7,681 nt of DNA from an uncultured Coriobacteriaceae bacterium (GCA_902796975.1 CADBRF010000092.1:1-7681); one strand, 5' to 3'. Positions 1-6,396 are shown, numbered from the stretch's first letter. Notes: generated by a model not told the origin, from the letters alone. Numbers and translations: made by a program.

Positions 1-1463
1 ATATCATCCACCGTAGCGGGGTCATCGAGGCTTAGACGGGCGAAGAGCTCAGCAGAGGTCGTGGGCATGAAGGGCGCGAGGAAGAGCGCAGCGATGCGGC
101 AAGTTTCGAGCGCGTTGTAGAGCACGAAGGCAAGCTCGCCCATCGTCTCCTCGTTCTTGGCGAGGTTCCACGGTGCGGAATCTTCCACATAGAGGTTAGC
201 GCGGTGCACGAGTTCCATGACAGCAGAGGTCGCTCCGCCAAAATCAACGACATCGATTGCAGCCTTGTACTTGGCGTAGAGACCATCGGCGATTTCCTTG
301 AGCGGGTTTTCGGCATCTGCGAATTCAGCCGGAACCTGGGGGACCTTGCCATCGAAATACTTGATGGTCATGTTGCTCACGCGGCTGAAGAGGTTTCCGT
401 AGGAATTGGCGAGGTCGGCATTGTAGACCTGGGTGATGCGGTCGTGGCCAATATTGCCGTCAGCGCCGAAGGTGACATCCGAGAGGAAATAGTAGCGGTA
501 GGCGTCTACACCATAGCGGTCGATGAGCTCGCGGGGGTAGAGGGCGTTGCCCTTGGATTTGGACATCTTGGAACCATCCGCCGCCATGAGGAAGCCATGG
601 GCGAAGACATGCTTGGGGAGAGGCAGGCCAGCAGCCATAAGCATGGCGGGCCAGATAACGCAGTGGAAGCGGATGATGTCCTTCCCCACAAAATGGAAGT
701 CGGCGGGCCAGAACTTATCGAACATCGTCTCGTCATCGGAGCCGTAGCCGAGGGCGGTGATGTAGTTGATGAGGGCATCGACCCACACGTAAGTGACATG
801 TTTGCTGTCCCAGGGAAGGGGCACGCCCCAGTCGAACGCGGTGCGGCTCACAGAGAGGTCATGCATGCCTCCCTCGATGAAGGAACGGACCTCATGCTCG
901 CGAATCGCAGGACGGATGAAATCGGGATGCTCATCGTAGTAGGCAAGAAGCTTGTCGCCGAACTCGGAGAGCTTGAAGAAGTAGTTCTCCTCTTCCACGA
1001 ACTGCACGGGACGGCCGCAGGTGGGGCAAGTCTTGTCCTCGTTGAGCTCAGAGAGCGTCCACTGGGTCTCGCACGGGGTGCAGTAGTAGCCCTCGTAGGT
1101 GCTCTTGTAGAGATAACCCTTGTCATAGAGCGTCTGCATGAACTGCTGCACGCCCCTCATGTGGCGCTCCTGGGTGGTACGGATGAAATCGTTATTGGTG
1201 ATGTTGAGTTCTTTCCACAGGTCGGTGAACTGCGGGACCTGGCTGTCACACCACTCTTGCGGCGTCATACCATGCTCGGCAGCCGCTTCGGCAACCTTCT
1301 GGCCATGCTCGTCCATGCCGGTGAGGAACCAGACATCGTAGTTGTCCATGCGCTTCCAGCGCACAAGCGTATCGGAAGCGATTTCGGTATAGGCGGTGCC
1401 GATATGCGGTGTGCCGTTGACATAGTAGATGGGCGTCGTCAGATAGAACGGTTTTTTGCTCAT
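1..1463 (-). CDS. metG: Methionyl-tRNA synthetase, partial (C-terminal end lies beyond the left edge)
   Basis: Class I cytoplasmic aminoacyl-tRNA synthetase that attaches methionine to elongator and initiator tRNA using ATP. Reading the minus strand from 1463 gives 487 codons with no stop. Visible parts: the N-terminal Rossmann fold with TTPIYYVNG, then the HIGH-type signature at residues 20-23, which here reads HIGT; LTGMDEHG near 48-54; a four-cysteine zinc knuckle in the connective domain (C128, C131, C146, C149); YVWVDAL near 225-231; the KMSKS loop at 299-303; and the start of the anticodon-binding helical domain (NLFSRVSN, then the APWNLAKNEE region). Overall closest to the Bacillus-type MetRS, but with a C-x2-C/C-x2-C zinc site. 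The ATG at 1463 is preceded by GGGGAGA about nine bases upstream. The remaining helical domain, and any C-terminal tRNA-binding domain, are outside the window. Family assignment is certain. Confidence 0.97.
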   Translation of the reverse strand, partial: MSKKPFYLTTPIYYVNGTPHIGTAYTEIASDTLVRWKRMDNYDVWFLTGMDEHGQKVAEAAAEHGMTPQEWCDSQVPQFTDLWKELNITNNDFIRTTQERHMRGVQQFMQTLYDKGYLYKSTYEGYYCTPCETQWTLSELNEDKTCPTCGRPVQFVEEENYFFKLSEFGDKLLAYYDEHPDFIRPAIREHEVRSFIEGGMHDLSVSRTAFDWGVPLPWDSKHVTYVWVDALINYITALGYGSDDETMFDKFWPADFHFVGKDIIRFHCVIWPAMLMAAGLPLPKHVFAHGFLMAADGSKMSKSKGNALYPRELIDRYGVDAYRYYFLSDVTFGADGNIGHDRITQVYNADLANSYGNLFSRVSNMTIKYFDGKVPQVPAEFADAENPLKEIADGLYAKYKAAIDVVDFGGATSAVMELVHRANLYVEDSAPWNLAKNEETMGELAFVLYNALETCRIAALFLAPFMPTTSAELFARLSLDDPATVDD

Positions 1464-1505
1464 GAAAGAATCTCCCCATTGCAAATTGCGAATGATGCGC
1501 ATTGG

Positions 1506-1511
1506 ATTATA
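1506..1511 (-). promoter_or_regulatory. Probable -10 element of the metG promoter
   Basis: On the minus strand this reads TATAAT, a perfect consensus -10 hexamer, 42 bases before the metG ATG. Transcription would start near 1499, giving a leader of about 36 nt that just holds the GGGGAGA ribosome binding site. No good TTGACA-like -35 lies 16-18 bp upstream (the corresponding bases are G-rich). The leader is too short for a T-box riboswitch, so tRNA-sensing control of metG is not supported. Confidence 0.5.
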
Positions 1512-1653
1512 CACACGCAACGGCAAATGGCCCCACCAGACAGGCGGCAAAACACCATGAAGAAGGCCGCACGGAGCTGAATTCACCTACAAAAAGCGGG
1601 GCAGATCGGTAAAACGGGAATCTTACAGCTTGTTTGCAACTACGAATATTTAA

Positions 1654-1667
1654 CCTCTTCGAAGTGG
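1654..1667. promoter_or_regulatory. Imperfect palindrome overlapping the -35 region, possible operator
   Basis: CC-T-CTTCGAAG-T-GG is a 14-bp inverted repeat with one mismatched pair, centred at 1660.5 and overlapping the place where the -35 box of the phasin-like gene should be. Short palindromes of this quality occur by chance, so this is only a candidate site. Confidence 0.2.
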
Positions 1668-1686
1668 CCGCCTGCCTTCAACCGGG

Positions 1687-1692
1687 TATAAT
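1687..1692 (+). promoter_or_regulatory. Probable -10 element of the phasin-like gene promoter
   Basis: A perfect TATAAT lies 35 bases before the ATG at 1728, so transcription would begin near 1699 with a leader of about 29 nt. The expected -35 position (about 1664-1669) reads GTGGCC, which is not consensus. An imperfect palindrome at 1654-1667 (CTTCGAAG core with flanking CC/GG) overlaps that position, which could mean that a regulator helps or blocks RNA polymerase here. The ribosome binding site GGAAGGAGA (1714-1722) is strong. Confidence 0.5.
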
Positions 1693-1727
1693 ATGCTTAC
1701 TGATAATCCCCGCGGAAGGAGAACATC

Positions 1728-2123
1728 ATGGCAGGCATTACCGATGGATTCAGAGACATCTTCCTAGCAGGCGTCGGCGCACTCTCCCTAGGCGCAGATA
1801 AGTCGAAGGAAGTCCTTGACGACCTCATCGCACGCGGGCAGGTCTCCGTTGAGCAGGGCCGTCAGATCAACGAAGAGCTTCGCCACCGTAGCGTCGAGGC
1901 GGGCTCTAAGGTGCGCGATGACACGATTCGCGCCTGGGCGAAGACCCTCTCCCCCGAAGACCGCGAGGACCTTGCCGCCCATATCGCCGAGGTCATAAAG
2001 AACGCCGATACCGAGCCCGAGCCCGCTGCAGAAGCCGAGCCCATCGAGACTGAGGCAGAGACCGTCGAGGACGTGACGGAAGAGGCCGCAGAAGTGGCAG
2101 AGGAGCCTGCTGAGAAGGAATAG
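1728..2123 (+). CDS. Phasin-like small helical protein with acidic tail
   Basis: A 131-residue protein. Residues 1-20 (GFRDIFLAGVGALSLG) are amphipathic to hydrophobic. Residues about 24-92 are predicted helical, with charged heptad-like stretches (KSKEVLDDLIARG, then EQGRQINEELRHR) and no cysteines. Residues 95-131 are a low-complexity tail with 15 Glu among 37 residues and a single basic residue, K130. This matches the phasin-superfamily/PhaF-like proteins whose genes often precede AarF/UbiB genes; the helical core resembles proteins that coat polyhydroxyalkanoate granules, but no PHA synthase is seen here and granule binding should not be assumed. The start is supported by GGAAGGAGA six bases upstream and by TATAAT at 1687-1692. 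The next gene begins 85 bases downstream, across a terminator-like structure. The ORF is surely real; its function is uncertain. It may be an accessory or tether for the neighbouring membrane kinase-like protein (inference). Confidence 0.85.
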   Translation: MAGITDGFRDIFLAGVGALSLGADKSKEVLDDLIARGQVSVEQGRQINEELRHRSVEAGSKVRDDTIRAWAKTLSPEDREDLAAHIAEVIKNADTEPEPAAEAEPIETEAETVEDVTEEAAEVAEEPAEKE

Positions 2124-2142
2124 CAAGCTCACCACCAGCTTG
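2124..2142 (+). other. Small hairpin directly after the phasin-like stop codon
   Basis: CAAGCT and AGCTTG form a perfect 6-bp stem around a 7-base loop (CACCACC). The stem starts on the first base after the TAG stop, so a terminating ribosome would cover and melt it. There is no T-run after it, so it is not itself an intrinsic terminator. It could protect the 3' end of a processed phasin mRNA or affect folding of the larger structure that follows. Confidence 0.35.
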
Positions 2143-2151
2143 TCTTGAAGT

Positions 2152-2197
2152 GGCGGAGACGCACGGGTCACGGTGTGGCCGGCGGCTCCGCCTTTTT
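2152..2197 (+). terminator. Terminator/attenuator-like structure between the phasin-like and UbiB genes
   Basis: GGCGGAG (2152-2158) pairs perfectly with CTCCGCC (2186-2192), and five T residues follow at once (2193-2197), as in an intrinsic terminator. The 27-base interior can form a second hairpin: GGTCAC (2166-2171) with GTGGCC (2175-2180), one G-U pair, three-base loop. A competing short stem GGCG/CGCC next to the T-run is also possible. The T-run ends only 11 bases before the UbiB ATG. It probably reduces, rather than abolishes, read-through, giving more phasin-like protein than UbiB protein. Efficiency cannot be judged by eye because the loop is long. Confidence 0.5.
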
Positions 2198-2208
2198 GGA
2201 TGTGACCA

Positions 2209-3852
2209 ATGAACGATAGCTCGTTTCTCAATCGATTTTTCGACTACGATGAGGTTGGCCCAGATCAGGAATTCGATCTGAGCCGCAAGTCGCGGTTTGC
2301 CCGTTTGCATGAGATGCTCCAGATCATGCGGCGGCACCACTTCATGCAGGGTTTCACGCCAGAGGAATTCCGCGAAACCCTCGAAGAGCTCGGGCCCAGC
2401 TATGTCAAAGTCGGCCAGACGCTCTCCACCCGTTCAGAAATACTTCCCCAAGCTTACTGCGATGAGCTGGCAAAGTTGCAGAGCGAATGTGACCCTCTCC
2501 CCTTCAAGACCGTGCTTGCCACCCTGGACCGCATCTACGGTGGCAAGTTGAACGAGATATTCACTTACATCGACCCGCACCCATTGGGAAGTGCCTCGCT
2601 GGCGCAGGTGCACCGCGCAGAGCTCAAGACCGGCGATATCGTCGCCGTTAAGGTGCAACGTCCGGGCGTTCGCAAGACCATGGCGCAGGATATCGATATG
2701 ATGCGGTCCCTCGCCCGCCACGGCGAAAACCTCATGAAGGGCAACCAGATCGTCAATCTCCGCGGCGTGATGGAAGAGCTCTGGACCATCTTCCTGGAGG
2801 AGACCGATTTCAAGAAGGAGGCGGAGAACCTCGAGGAATTCGGTCGACTGAACAAGAACGTTGCCTACATCCGCTGCCCTCGCCCCTATCCCGAATACTG
2901 CACCGCAGAGGTGCTCGTCATGGAATACATCGACGGCATCTCCATCCGCGATACCGAAACGCTCAAGGAATACGGCTACGACCTTTCCGAGATTGGCGAC
3001 AAGCTACTGGATAACTACGCTACCCAGGTACTGGAACACGGCTTCTTCCACGCCGACCCGCATCCCGGCAACATTTACATCAAGGGCGGGCAGATTGTCT
3101 ATATGGACCTCGGCATCATGGGGCGCCTGACCCCGACCGAACGCGCCCAGTTTGGCAACATCATCAACGCGGTTGGACACAAGAGCGCGAGCATGCTCAA
3201 GGACGCTCTCCTCGCCTTCTCAGTTTCAGGTGACCTGAGCACTATTGATCACCCTCGCCTCCTCGCTTCGCTCGACGTCATCATCTCGCAATATGCTTCT
3301 GCGGATGTTGCCGATATCGATATCGGCGCCTTCCTCACCGACATCGTCTCGCTCATGCGCAGCTGCCACGTGGAGCTCCCGGCGAGCCTCACCTCAGTTG
3401 CGCGCGGCATCGTCACCCTCGAGGGCACCTTGCTCAGGTATGTCGGTGATTTCAACATGGTCGATATCATCAACACCCATATCGAGCGTACGAGGTTCAA
3501 CCACTTCGACCCCAAAGGAGAGCTCCAGTCCTTCTGGGTGCGCCTGGACCGGACGGCGCGGGGTCTGGAGCGTGCGGCAGATGATGCCGGCGATGTCATG
3601 CACACGCTCTCGCGTGGGCAGCTCAAGTTCAACATGGAACTGCTGGGCAGCGAGGAGCCCATGCACGACCTCATGCGCATCGTCAACCGGCTCATCGTGG
3701 GCATGATAATAGTCGGCCTGCTCGTCTCGGGCAGCCTCCTCGATGGCCCCATGGTTGGTCAGTTCGGCGTCCTCACCATCGTCGAATATACAATTGCCGT
3801 TATCCTTTCAATCTGGCTGCTCGTGGATGCCTTTAGACAGCGCAAGAAGTAG
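2209..3852 (+). CDS. AarF/ABC1/UbiB-family atypical kinase-like membrane protein
   Basis: A 547-residue protein of the UbiB family, a protein-kinase-like fold that in characterised members (UbiB, COQ8) supports quinone or lipid metabolism through ATPase activity. All family hallmarks are present: KxGQ motif at K67-Q70 (KVGQ); the modified glycine-rich loop GSASLAQV (127-134); ATP-site lysine K148 in AVKVQRP; ExD motif E198-T-D200; catalytic-loop equivalent HADPHPGN (281-288); metal-binding DLG at 300-302. The C-terminus has two hydrophobic helices (about 491-513 and 519-540) followed by a basic end (RQRKK), a membrane hairpin with a cytosolic kinase domain. Length is normal for the family. 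The ATG at 2209 has only a weak Shine-Dalgarno (GGA at 2198-2200), right after the T-run of the preceding hairpin. The substrate in this organism is unknown; there are no quinone genes nearby. The macrodomain gene begins 51 bases downstream. Confidence 0.95.
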   Translation: MNDSSFLNRFFDYDEVGPDQEFDLSRKSRFARLHEMLQIMRRHHFMQGFTPEEFRETLEELGPSYVKVGQTLSTRSEILPQAYCDELAKLQSECDPLPFKTVLATLDRIYGGKLNEIFTYIDPHPLGSASLAQVHRAELKTGDIVAVKVQRPGVRKTMAQDIDMMRSLARHGENLMKGNQIVNLRGVMEELWTIFLEETDFKKEAENLEEFGRLNKNVAYIRCPRPYPEYCTAEVLVMEYIDGISIRDTETLKEYGYDLSEIGDKLLDNYATQVLEHGFFHADPHPGNIYIKGGQIVYMDLGIMGRLTPTERAQFGNIINAVGHKSASMLKDALLAFSVSGDLSTIDHPRLLASLDVIISQYASADVADIDIGAFLTDIVSLMRSCHVELPASLTSVARGIVTLEGTLLRYVGDFNMVDIINTHIERTRFNHFDPKGELQSFWVRLDRTARGLERAADDAGDVMHTLSRGQLKFNMELLGSEEPMHDLMRIVNRLIVGMIIVGLLVSGSLLDGPMVGQFGVLTIVEYTIAVILSIWLLVDAFRQRKK

Positions 3853-3903
3853 GACACCCCCCTGCGAAACAGTCTGCACAGGCATGTAAGGAGAAACACG
3901 TCT

Positions 3904-4755
3904 ATGAATGACAACGAACTCAGAGACGAACTCGTCTGGTGCGTTCAGGCGCTGCTAGAGGAGCGTCAAAACCATATGCAATCAGGGGACATCGTACAGA
4001 TGCTTCCCCAGGCGGAGAACTGGAATGGCATGTTCTTGAAACACGCCGATGCTGACCTTTTGTGGACCGCTTTCCGCGCTCTCGTCAACACCCGCATGCC
4101 CTGGGAAGCAAGCTCTGAGTTTCTGGAACATCAGGACAGGCTCTTGCAAGAGCTCATTGCACGCGATGGCATCACCTCGGTCGATGGGACAACGCCCTCA
4201 CCCTTCAACTCGCACCTCAGGCTCTGGCGAGGAGATATCACCCGCATCGCTACCGATGCCATCGTCAACGCGGCAAATAGCCAGATGCTCGGCTGCTGGC
4301 GTCCCGGGCACCACTGCATAGACAACGCCATCCAGACCTTCGCCGGCGTCCAGCTTCGCATCGAGCTGAGCAAGATCATGATGGCTCAAGGGCACGAGGA
4401 GCCAACTGCCCAGGCAAAGGTCACCGGCGCCTACAACCTTCCATCTCATAGCATCATTCACACGGTTGGGCCCATTGCAAACGGACGCCCCAACCGCACG
4501 CACAAGAAGCAACTTCGCCAATGCTACAGGTCCTGCCTCGATGCCGCGGCTGCCCAGGCCCTCCACTCGATTGCCTTCTGCTGCATCAGCACCGGCGTCT
4601 TTGGCTTCCCGCAGGAAGAAGCTGCCAAGATTGCCATCGATGCAGTGCAGGATTGGATTGACGAGCATGCCGAGATTGCAGATGAAATGACAATCGTCTT
4701 CAACGTGTTCAGCAGGCGCGACGAGACCATTTATCGCCAGCTGCTGGGGCTCTAG
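3904..4755 (+). CDS. Zinc-containing macrodomain protein, probable protein-ADP-ribose hydrolase
   Basis: A 283-residue protein. Residues 1-100 are a helical N-terminal extension (ELRDELVWCVQALLEER and similar) and residues 105-283 a macrodomain. The ADP-ribose-binding start is LWRGDITRIATDAIVNAAN (107-125, with N122 and N125). It is followed by MLGCWRPGHHCIDN (128-141), the signature of the zinc macrodomains, with likely zinc ligands C131, H136 and C138. HTVGP lies at 186-190 and the phosphate-binding loop STGVFGFP at 229-236. Characterised relatives in Staphylococcus and Streptococcus remove ADP-ribose from proteins and are encoded with a SirTM sirtuin and GcvH-like and lipoate-ligase genes; none of those is here. 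AAGGAG at 3888-3893 supports the start, ten bases upstream. The 51-base gap to UbiB has no terminator, so co-transcription is likely. The activity is inferred from the motifs; the protein target is unknown. Confidence 0.92.
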   Translation: MNDNELRDELVWCVQALLEERQNHMQSGDIVQMLPQAENWNGMFLKHADADLLWTAFRALVNTRMPWEASSEFLEHQDRLLQELIARDGITSVDGTTPSPFNSHLRLWRGDITRIATDAIVNAANSQMLGCWRPGHHCIDNAIQTFAGVQLRIELSKIMMAQGHEEPTAQAKVTGAYNLPSHSIIHTVGPIANGRPNRTHKKQLRQCYRSCLDAAAAQALHSIAFCCISTGVFGFPQEEAAKIAIDAVQDWIDEHAEIADEMTIVFNVFSRRDETIYRQLLGL

Positions 4756-4796
4756 CACAAAGAACGCCTCCCGTATTGGCTCGAGCGCGATGCCAC

Positions 4797-4840
4797 AAAA
4801 AAAACGTCCCGCAGACGCACGGTCTGCGGGACGTCGGTTT
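4797..4840 (-). terminator. Strong intrinsic terminator of mscL, probably bidirectional
   Basis: Perfect 13-bp inverted repeat ACGTCCCGCAGAC (4804-4816) / GTCTGCGGGACGT (4822-4834) around a 5-base loop (GCACG). On the minus strand the stem is followed by eight T residues (the A run at 4797-4804), a textbook terminator 34 bases after the mscL stop. In the plus direction the stem is followed by CGGTTTCTC, a poor U-tract, so it would stop transcripts from the macrodomain gene less efficiently. It separates the two convergent transcription units. Confidence 0.93.
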
Positions 4841-4867
4841 CTCAAGAGCCATAAGTGGCGCTAAAGC

Positions 4868-5323
4868 CTATTCGCCAGCCTTGGCCGGCTCATCAAAAGC
4901 AGCTGCGCAATGGGGGCAGCGGGTAGCGCCCTCCTTGACCTCTTCCAGACAATAGGGGCAGGTAGGAGCAGCAACCTCGACCTCTTCGCCGTTCGCTCCG
5001 TGCTTCACGACCTTCTTACCGGCGTCCATCATCTTGTTCACGCTCTTGATCATGCAGAAGACGATGAGCGCGATGATGAGGAAGTTGATGATTGCGCTGA
5101 TGAAAGCGCCGAAATCGAGCGTGACCGAATCCGTAATCTTGAGCGCAAGGCCGCCGACCTCGGTTCCGTGGCCGCCCGTGATGAGCGTGATGAGAGGGTT
5201 GATGATGTTGGTGGTAAGCGACGTGACAATCGCCGTGAAGGCACCGCCGATGATAACGCCAACGGCCATATCCATAACGTTGCCCTTGTTGATGAACTCC
5301 TTGAATTCTTTCATGAACGACAT
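4868..5323 (-). CDS. mscL: Large-conductance mechanosensitive channel MscL with C-terminal zinc ribbon
   Basis: A 151-residue homopentameric membrane channel subunit that opens under extreme membrane tension and releases solutes during hypo-osmotic shock. The N-terminal amphipathic helix MSFMKEFKEFINKGN (1-15) and the TM1 pore helix (about 16-45; DMAVGVIIGGAF at 18-29) are very typical. The gate position equal to E. coli L19 is M19, while V23 is kept. A short periplasmic loop contains GGHGTEVGG (50-58). TM2 is about 70-97. The usual C-terminal helical bundle is replaced by a linker and a zinc ribbon, CPYC (122-125) and CPHC (136-139), before an acidic end. AGGAGG at 5331-5336 lies seven bases before the ATG, which favours this start over the Met at residue 4. 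It is followed by a strong terminator; apparently monocistronic. Confidence 0.97.
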   Translation of the reverse strand: MSFMKEFKEFINKGNVMDMAVGVIIGGAFTAIVTSLTTNIINPLITLITGGHGTEVGGLALKITDSVTLDFGAFISAIINFLIIALIVFCMIKSVNKMMDAGKKVVKHGANGEEVEVAAPTCPYCLEEVKEGATRCPHCAAAFDEPAKAGE

Positions 5324-5330
5324 AATGTGT

Positions 5331-5336
5331 CCTCCT
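5331..5336 (-). promoter_or_regulatory. Consensus ribosome binding site of mscL
   Basis: On the minus strand this is a full AGGAGG, seven bases before the ATG at 5323. It decides the start in favour of MSFMKEF rather than the internal Met4. Confidence 0.85.
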
Positions 5337-5392
5337 GTGTCTATATGTTGCGGGAACCCGTCTCCTCAATCTCCCCGCATCTACTTCCTGCT

Positions 5393-5398
5393 ATCATA
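5393..5398 (-). promoter_or_regulatory. Possible -10 element of the mscL promoter
   Basis: The minus strand reads TATGAT, one base off consensus, about 70 bases before the mscL ATG. No convincing -35 box is seen 16-18 bp upstream. The resulting leader would contain an inverted repeat TGCGGG (5349-5354) / CCCGCA (5374-5379), which overlaps a tighter CGGG-AA-CCCG repeat (5351-5360). These could fold alternatively, but nothing else marks them as regulatory. Confidence 0.3.
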
Positions 5399-5412
5399 CG
5401 CCGAAACGAGAA

Positions 5413-5441
5413 CCACCCCGTGGCAAGTCTCCGCAGGGTGG
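5413..5441. terminator. Hairpin downstream of map, probable terminator
   Basis: CCACCC (5413-5418) pairs with GGGTGG (5436-5441). After a single mismatch, GTGG (5420-5423) pairs with CCGC (5431-5434) including one G-U pair, around a 7-base loop. It lies 35 bases beyond the map stop. On the minus strand, the direction of map transcription, the following bases TTCTCGTTT are only moderately T-rich. On the plus strand the stem is followed by AATTTTTTGG, a better U-tract, although no plus-strand gene ends here. A bidirectional terminator is the simplest reading. Confidence 0.5.
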
Positions 5442-5475
5442 AATTTTTTGGCAAAAATATGAGATTTGAGGCGGT

Positions 5476-6363
5476 CTACCAGCTCAGGACCTCGCAGCCA
5501 TCCTCCGTGACAACGAGCTGCACTTCCCACTGGGCGCTCAGGCTGCCGTCGACCGTACGCACCGTCCAACCGTTGGGGTCGCTCATATCGATATCGGGCT
5601 TACCGGCATTGACCATGGGCTCGATGGTGAAGCACATGCCCGGTGCAAGGATGGGGCCCGTTCCCGCCTCTTCCACAAAGCTCACGAACGGGTCTTCGTG
5701 GAACTCCTTGCCAATGCCATGGCCGCCGTATTCGGCGACGACGGAGAAACCGGCATCGGTCGCGACCTTGTTCACAGCAGCGCTCACATCGCCCAGGTGA
5801 ATCCATGGTTTGACTGCCGCAATGCCAGCCTTGACCGCCTCGTGGGTGGTTTCGACAAGGCGCTTCGCCTCCGGACTCACCTCGCCAATGCAGAACATGC
5901 GGGAGGAGTCGGAGAAATACCCGTTCTTGATGGTGGAGCAGTCCACGTTGACGATGTCGCCCGCTTTGAGCACGACATCTGCAGAGGGTATGCCATGGCA
6001 GACCTCATCGTTCACAGAGGTGCAGACGCTGTTCGGATACCCCTCGTAGTTGAGGTCGGCGGGGATGGCGTCGTGCTCGACCGTGTAGTCGTAGATCCAC
6101 TTGTCGACTTCCTCGGTGGTGACGCCTTCGTGAATATGGTCTGCCACGTAATCGAGAACGCCGATATTGACCTCGGCACTCACCTTAATGGCTTCGATAT
6201 CCGCGGCGGTCTTGAGCAGATCGCGGCGCGGGACTTCCTCGCCCTCGTTATAGAGCTTCTCGAGTTTTACATCGTTGGCGTAGTGGCACTTCTTGTACTT
6301 CTTGCCACTCCCACACCAGCACGGATCATTGCGGCCCGGTGTTTCAAGACCATCGTACGACAT
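5476..6363 (-). CDS. map: Type I methionine aminopeptidase with N-terminal SEC-C knuckle
   Basis: A 295-residue cytosolic metalloprotease that removes the initiator methionine from new proteins. An N-terminal SEC-C zinc knuckle, GRNDPCWCGSGKKYKKCH (10-27; ligands C15, C17, C26, H27), precedes the pita-bread catalytic domain. Active-site residues are all found: H123 in CHGIP, metal ligands D141 (VNVDC), D152 (YFSDSS), H215 (GHGIGKEFHE), E248 (FTIEPM) and E280 (SAQWE). After E280 the usual His-Thr is Val-Gln (WEVQLVVTEDG), a local difference that leaves the metal ligand intact. The ATG at 6363 has AGAGG nine bases upstream (6373-6377). The SEC-C extension is known in a subset of bacterial MetAPs and may help ribosome or SecA-like docking (inference). 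It is divergent from the HAD gene and separated from mscL by a hairpin. Confidence 0.97.
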   Translation of the reverse strand: MSYDGLETPGRNDPCWCGSGKKYKKCHYANDVKLEKLYNEGEEVPRRDLLKTAADIEAIKVSAEVNIGVLDYVADHIHEGVTTEEVDKWIYDYTVEHDAIPADLNYEGYPNSVCTSVNDEVCHGIPSADVVLKAGDIVNVDCSTIKNGYFSDSSRMFCIGEVSPEAKRLVETTHEAVKAGIAAVKPWIHLGDVSAAVNKVATDAGFSVVAEYGGHGIGKEFHEDPFVSFVEEAGTGPILAPGMCFTIEPMVNAGKPDIDMSDPNGWTVRTVDGSLSAQWEVQLVVTEDGCEVLSW

Positions 6364-6396
6364 GACGTTCGACCTCTCGCATACTTTAAGTTGAAT

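Noticed and set aside
1464..1512. T-box riboswitch in front of metG
   Set aside because: The likely leader is only about 36 nt, with no T-box consensus or specifier stem.
204..1580. Long plus-strand open frame (458 codons) opposite metG
   Set aside because: The minus strand is an unmistakable MetRS with zinc site and KMSKS. The opposite frame is open because of the codon bias of metG, its translation resembles no known family, and it has no ribosome binding site.
3904..4755. DarG-type antitoxin of a DarT/DarG system
   Set aside because: The signature is that of zinc macrodomains, and there is no DarT-like ADP-ribosyltransferase gene beside it.
4198..4845. Minus-strand open frame opposite the macrodomain gene
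   Set aside because: It runs into the terminator hairpin at its start, lacks a ribosome binding site and is antisense to a strongly conserved macrodomain.
4910..5800. Plus-strand open frame opposite mscL and map
   Set aside because: It spans two real minus-strand genes, the intergenic region between them and a hairpin; its composition is that of reverse-read coding DNA.
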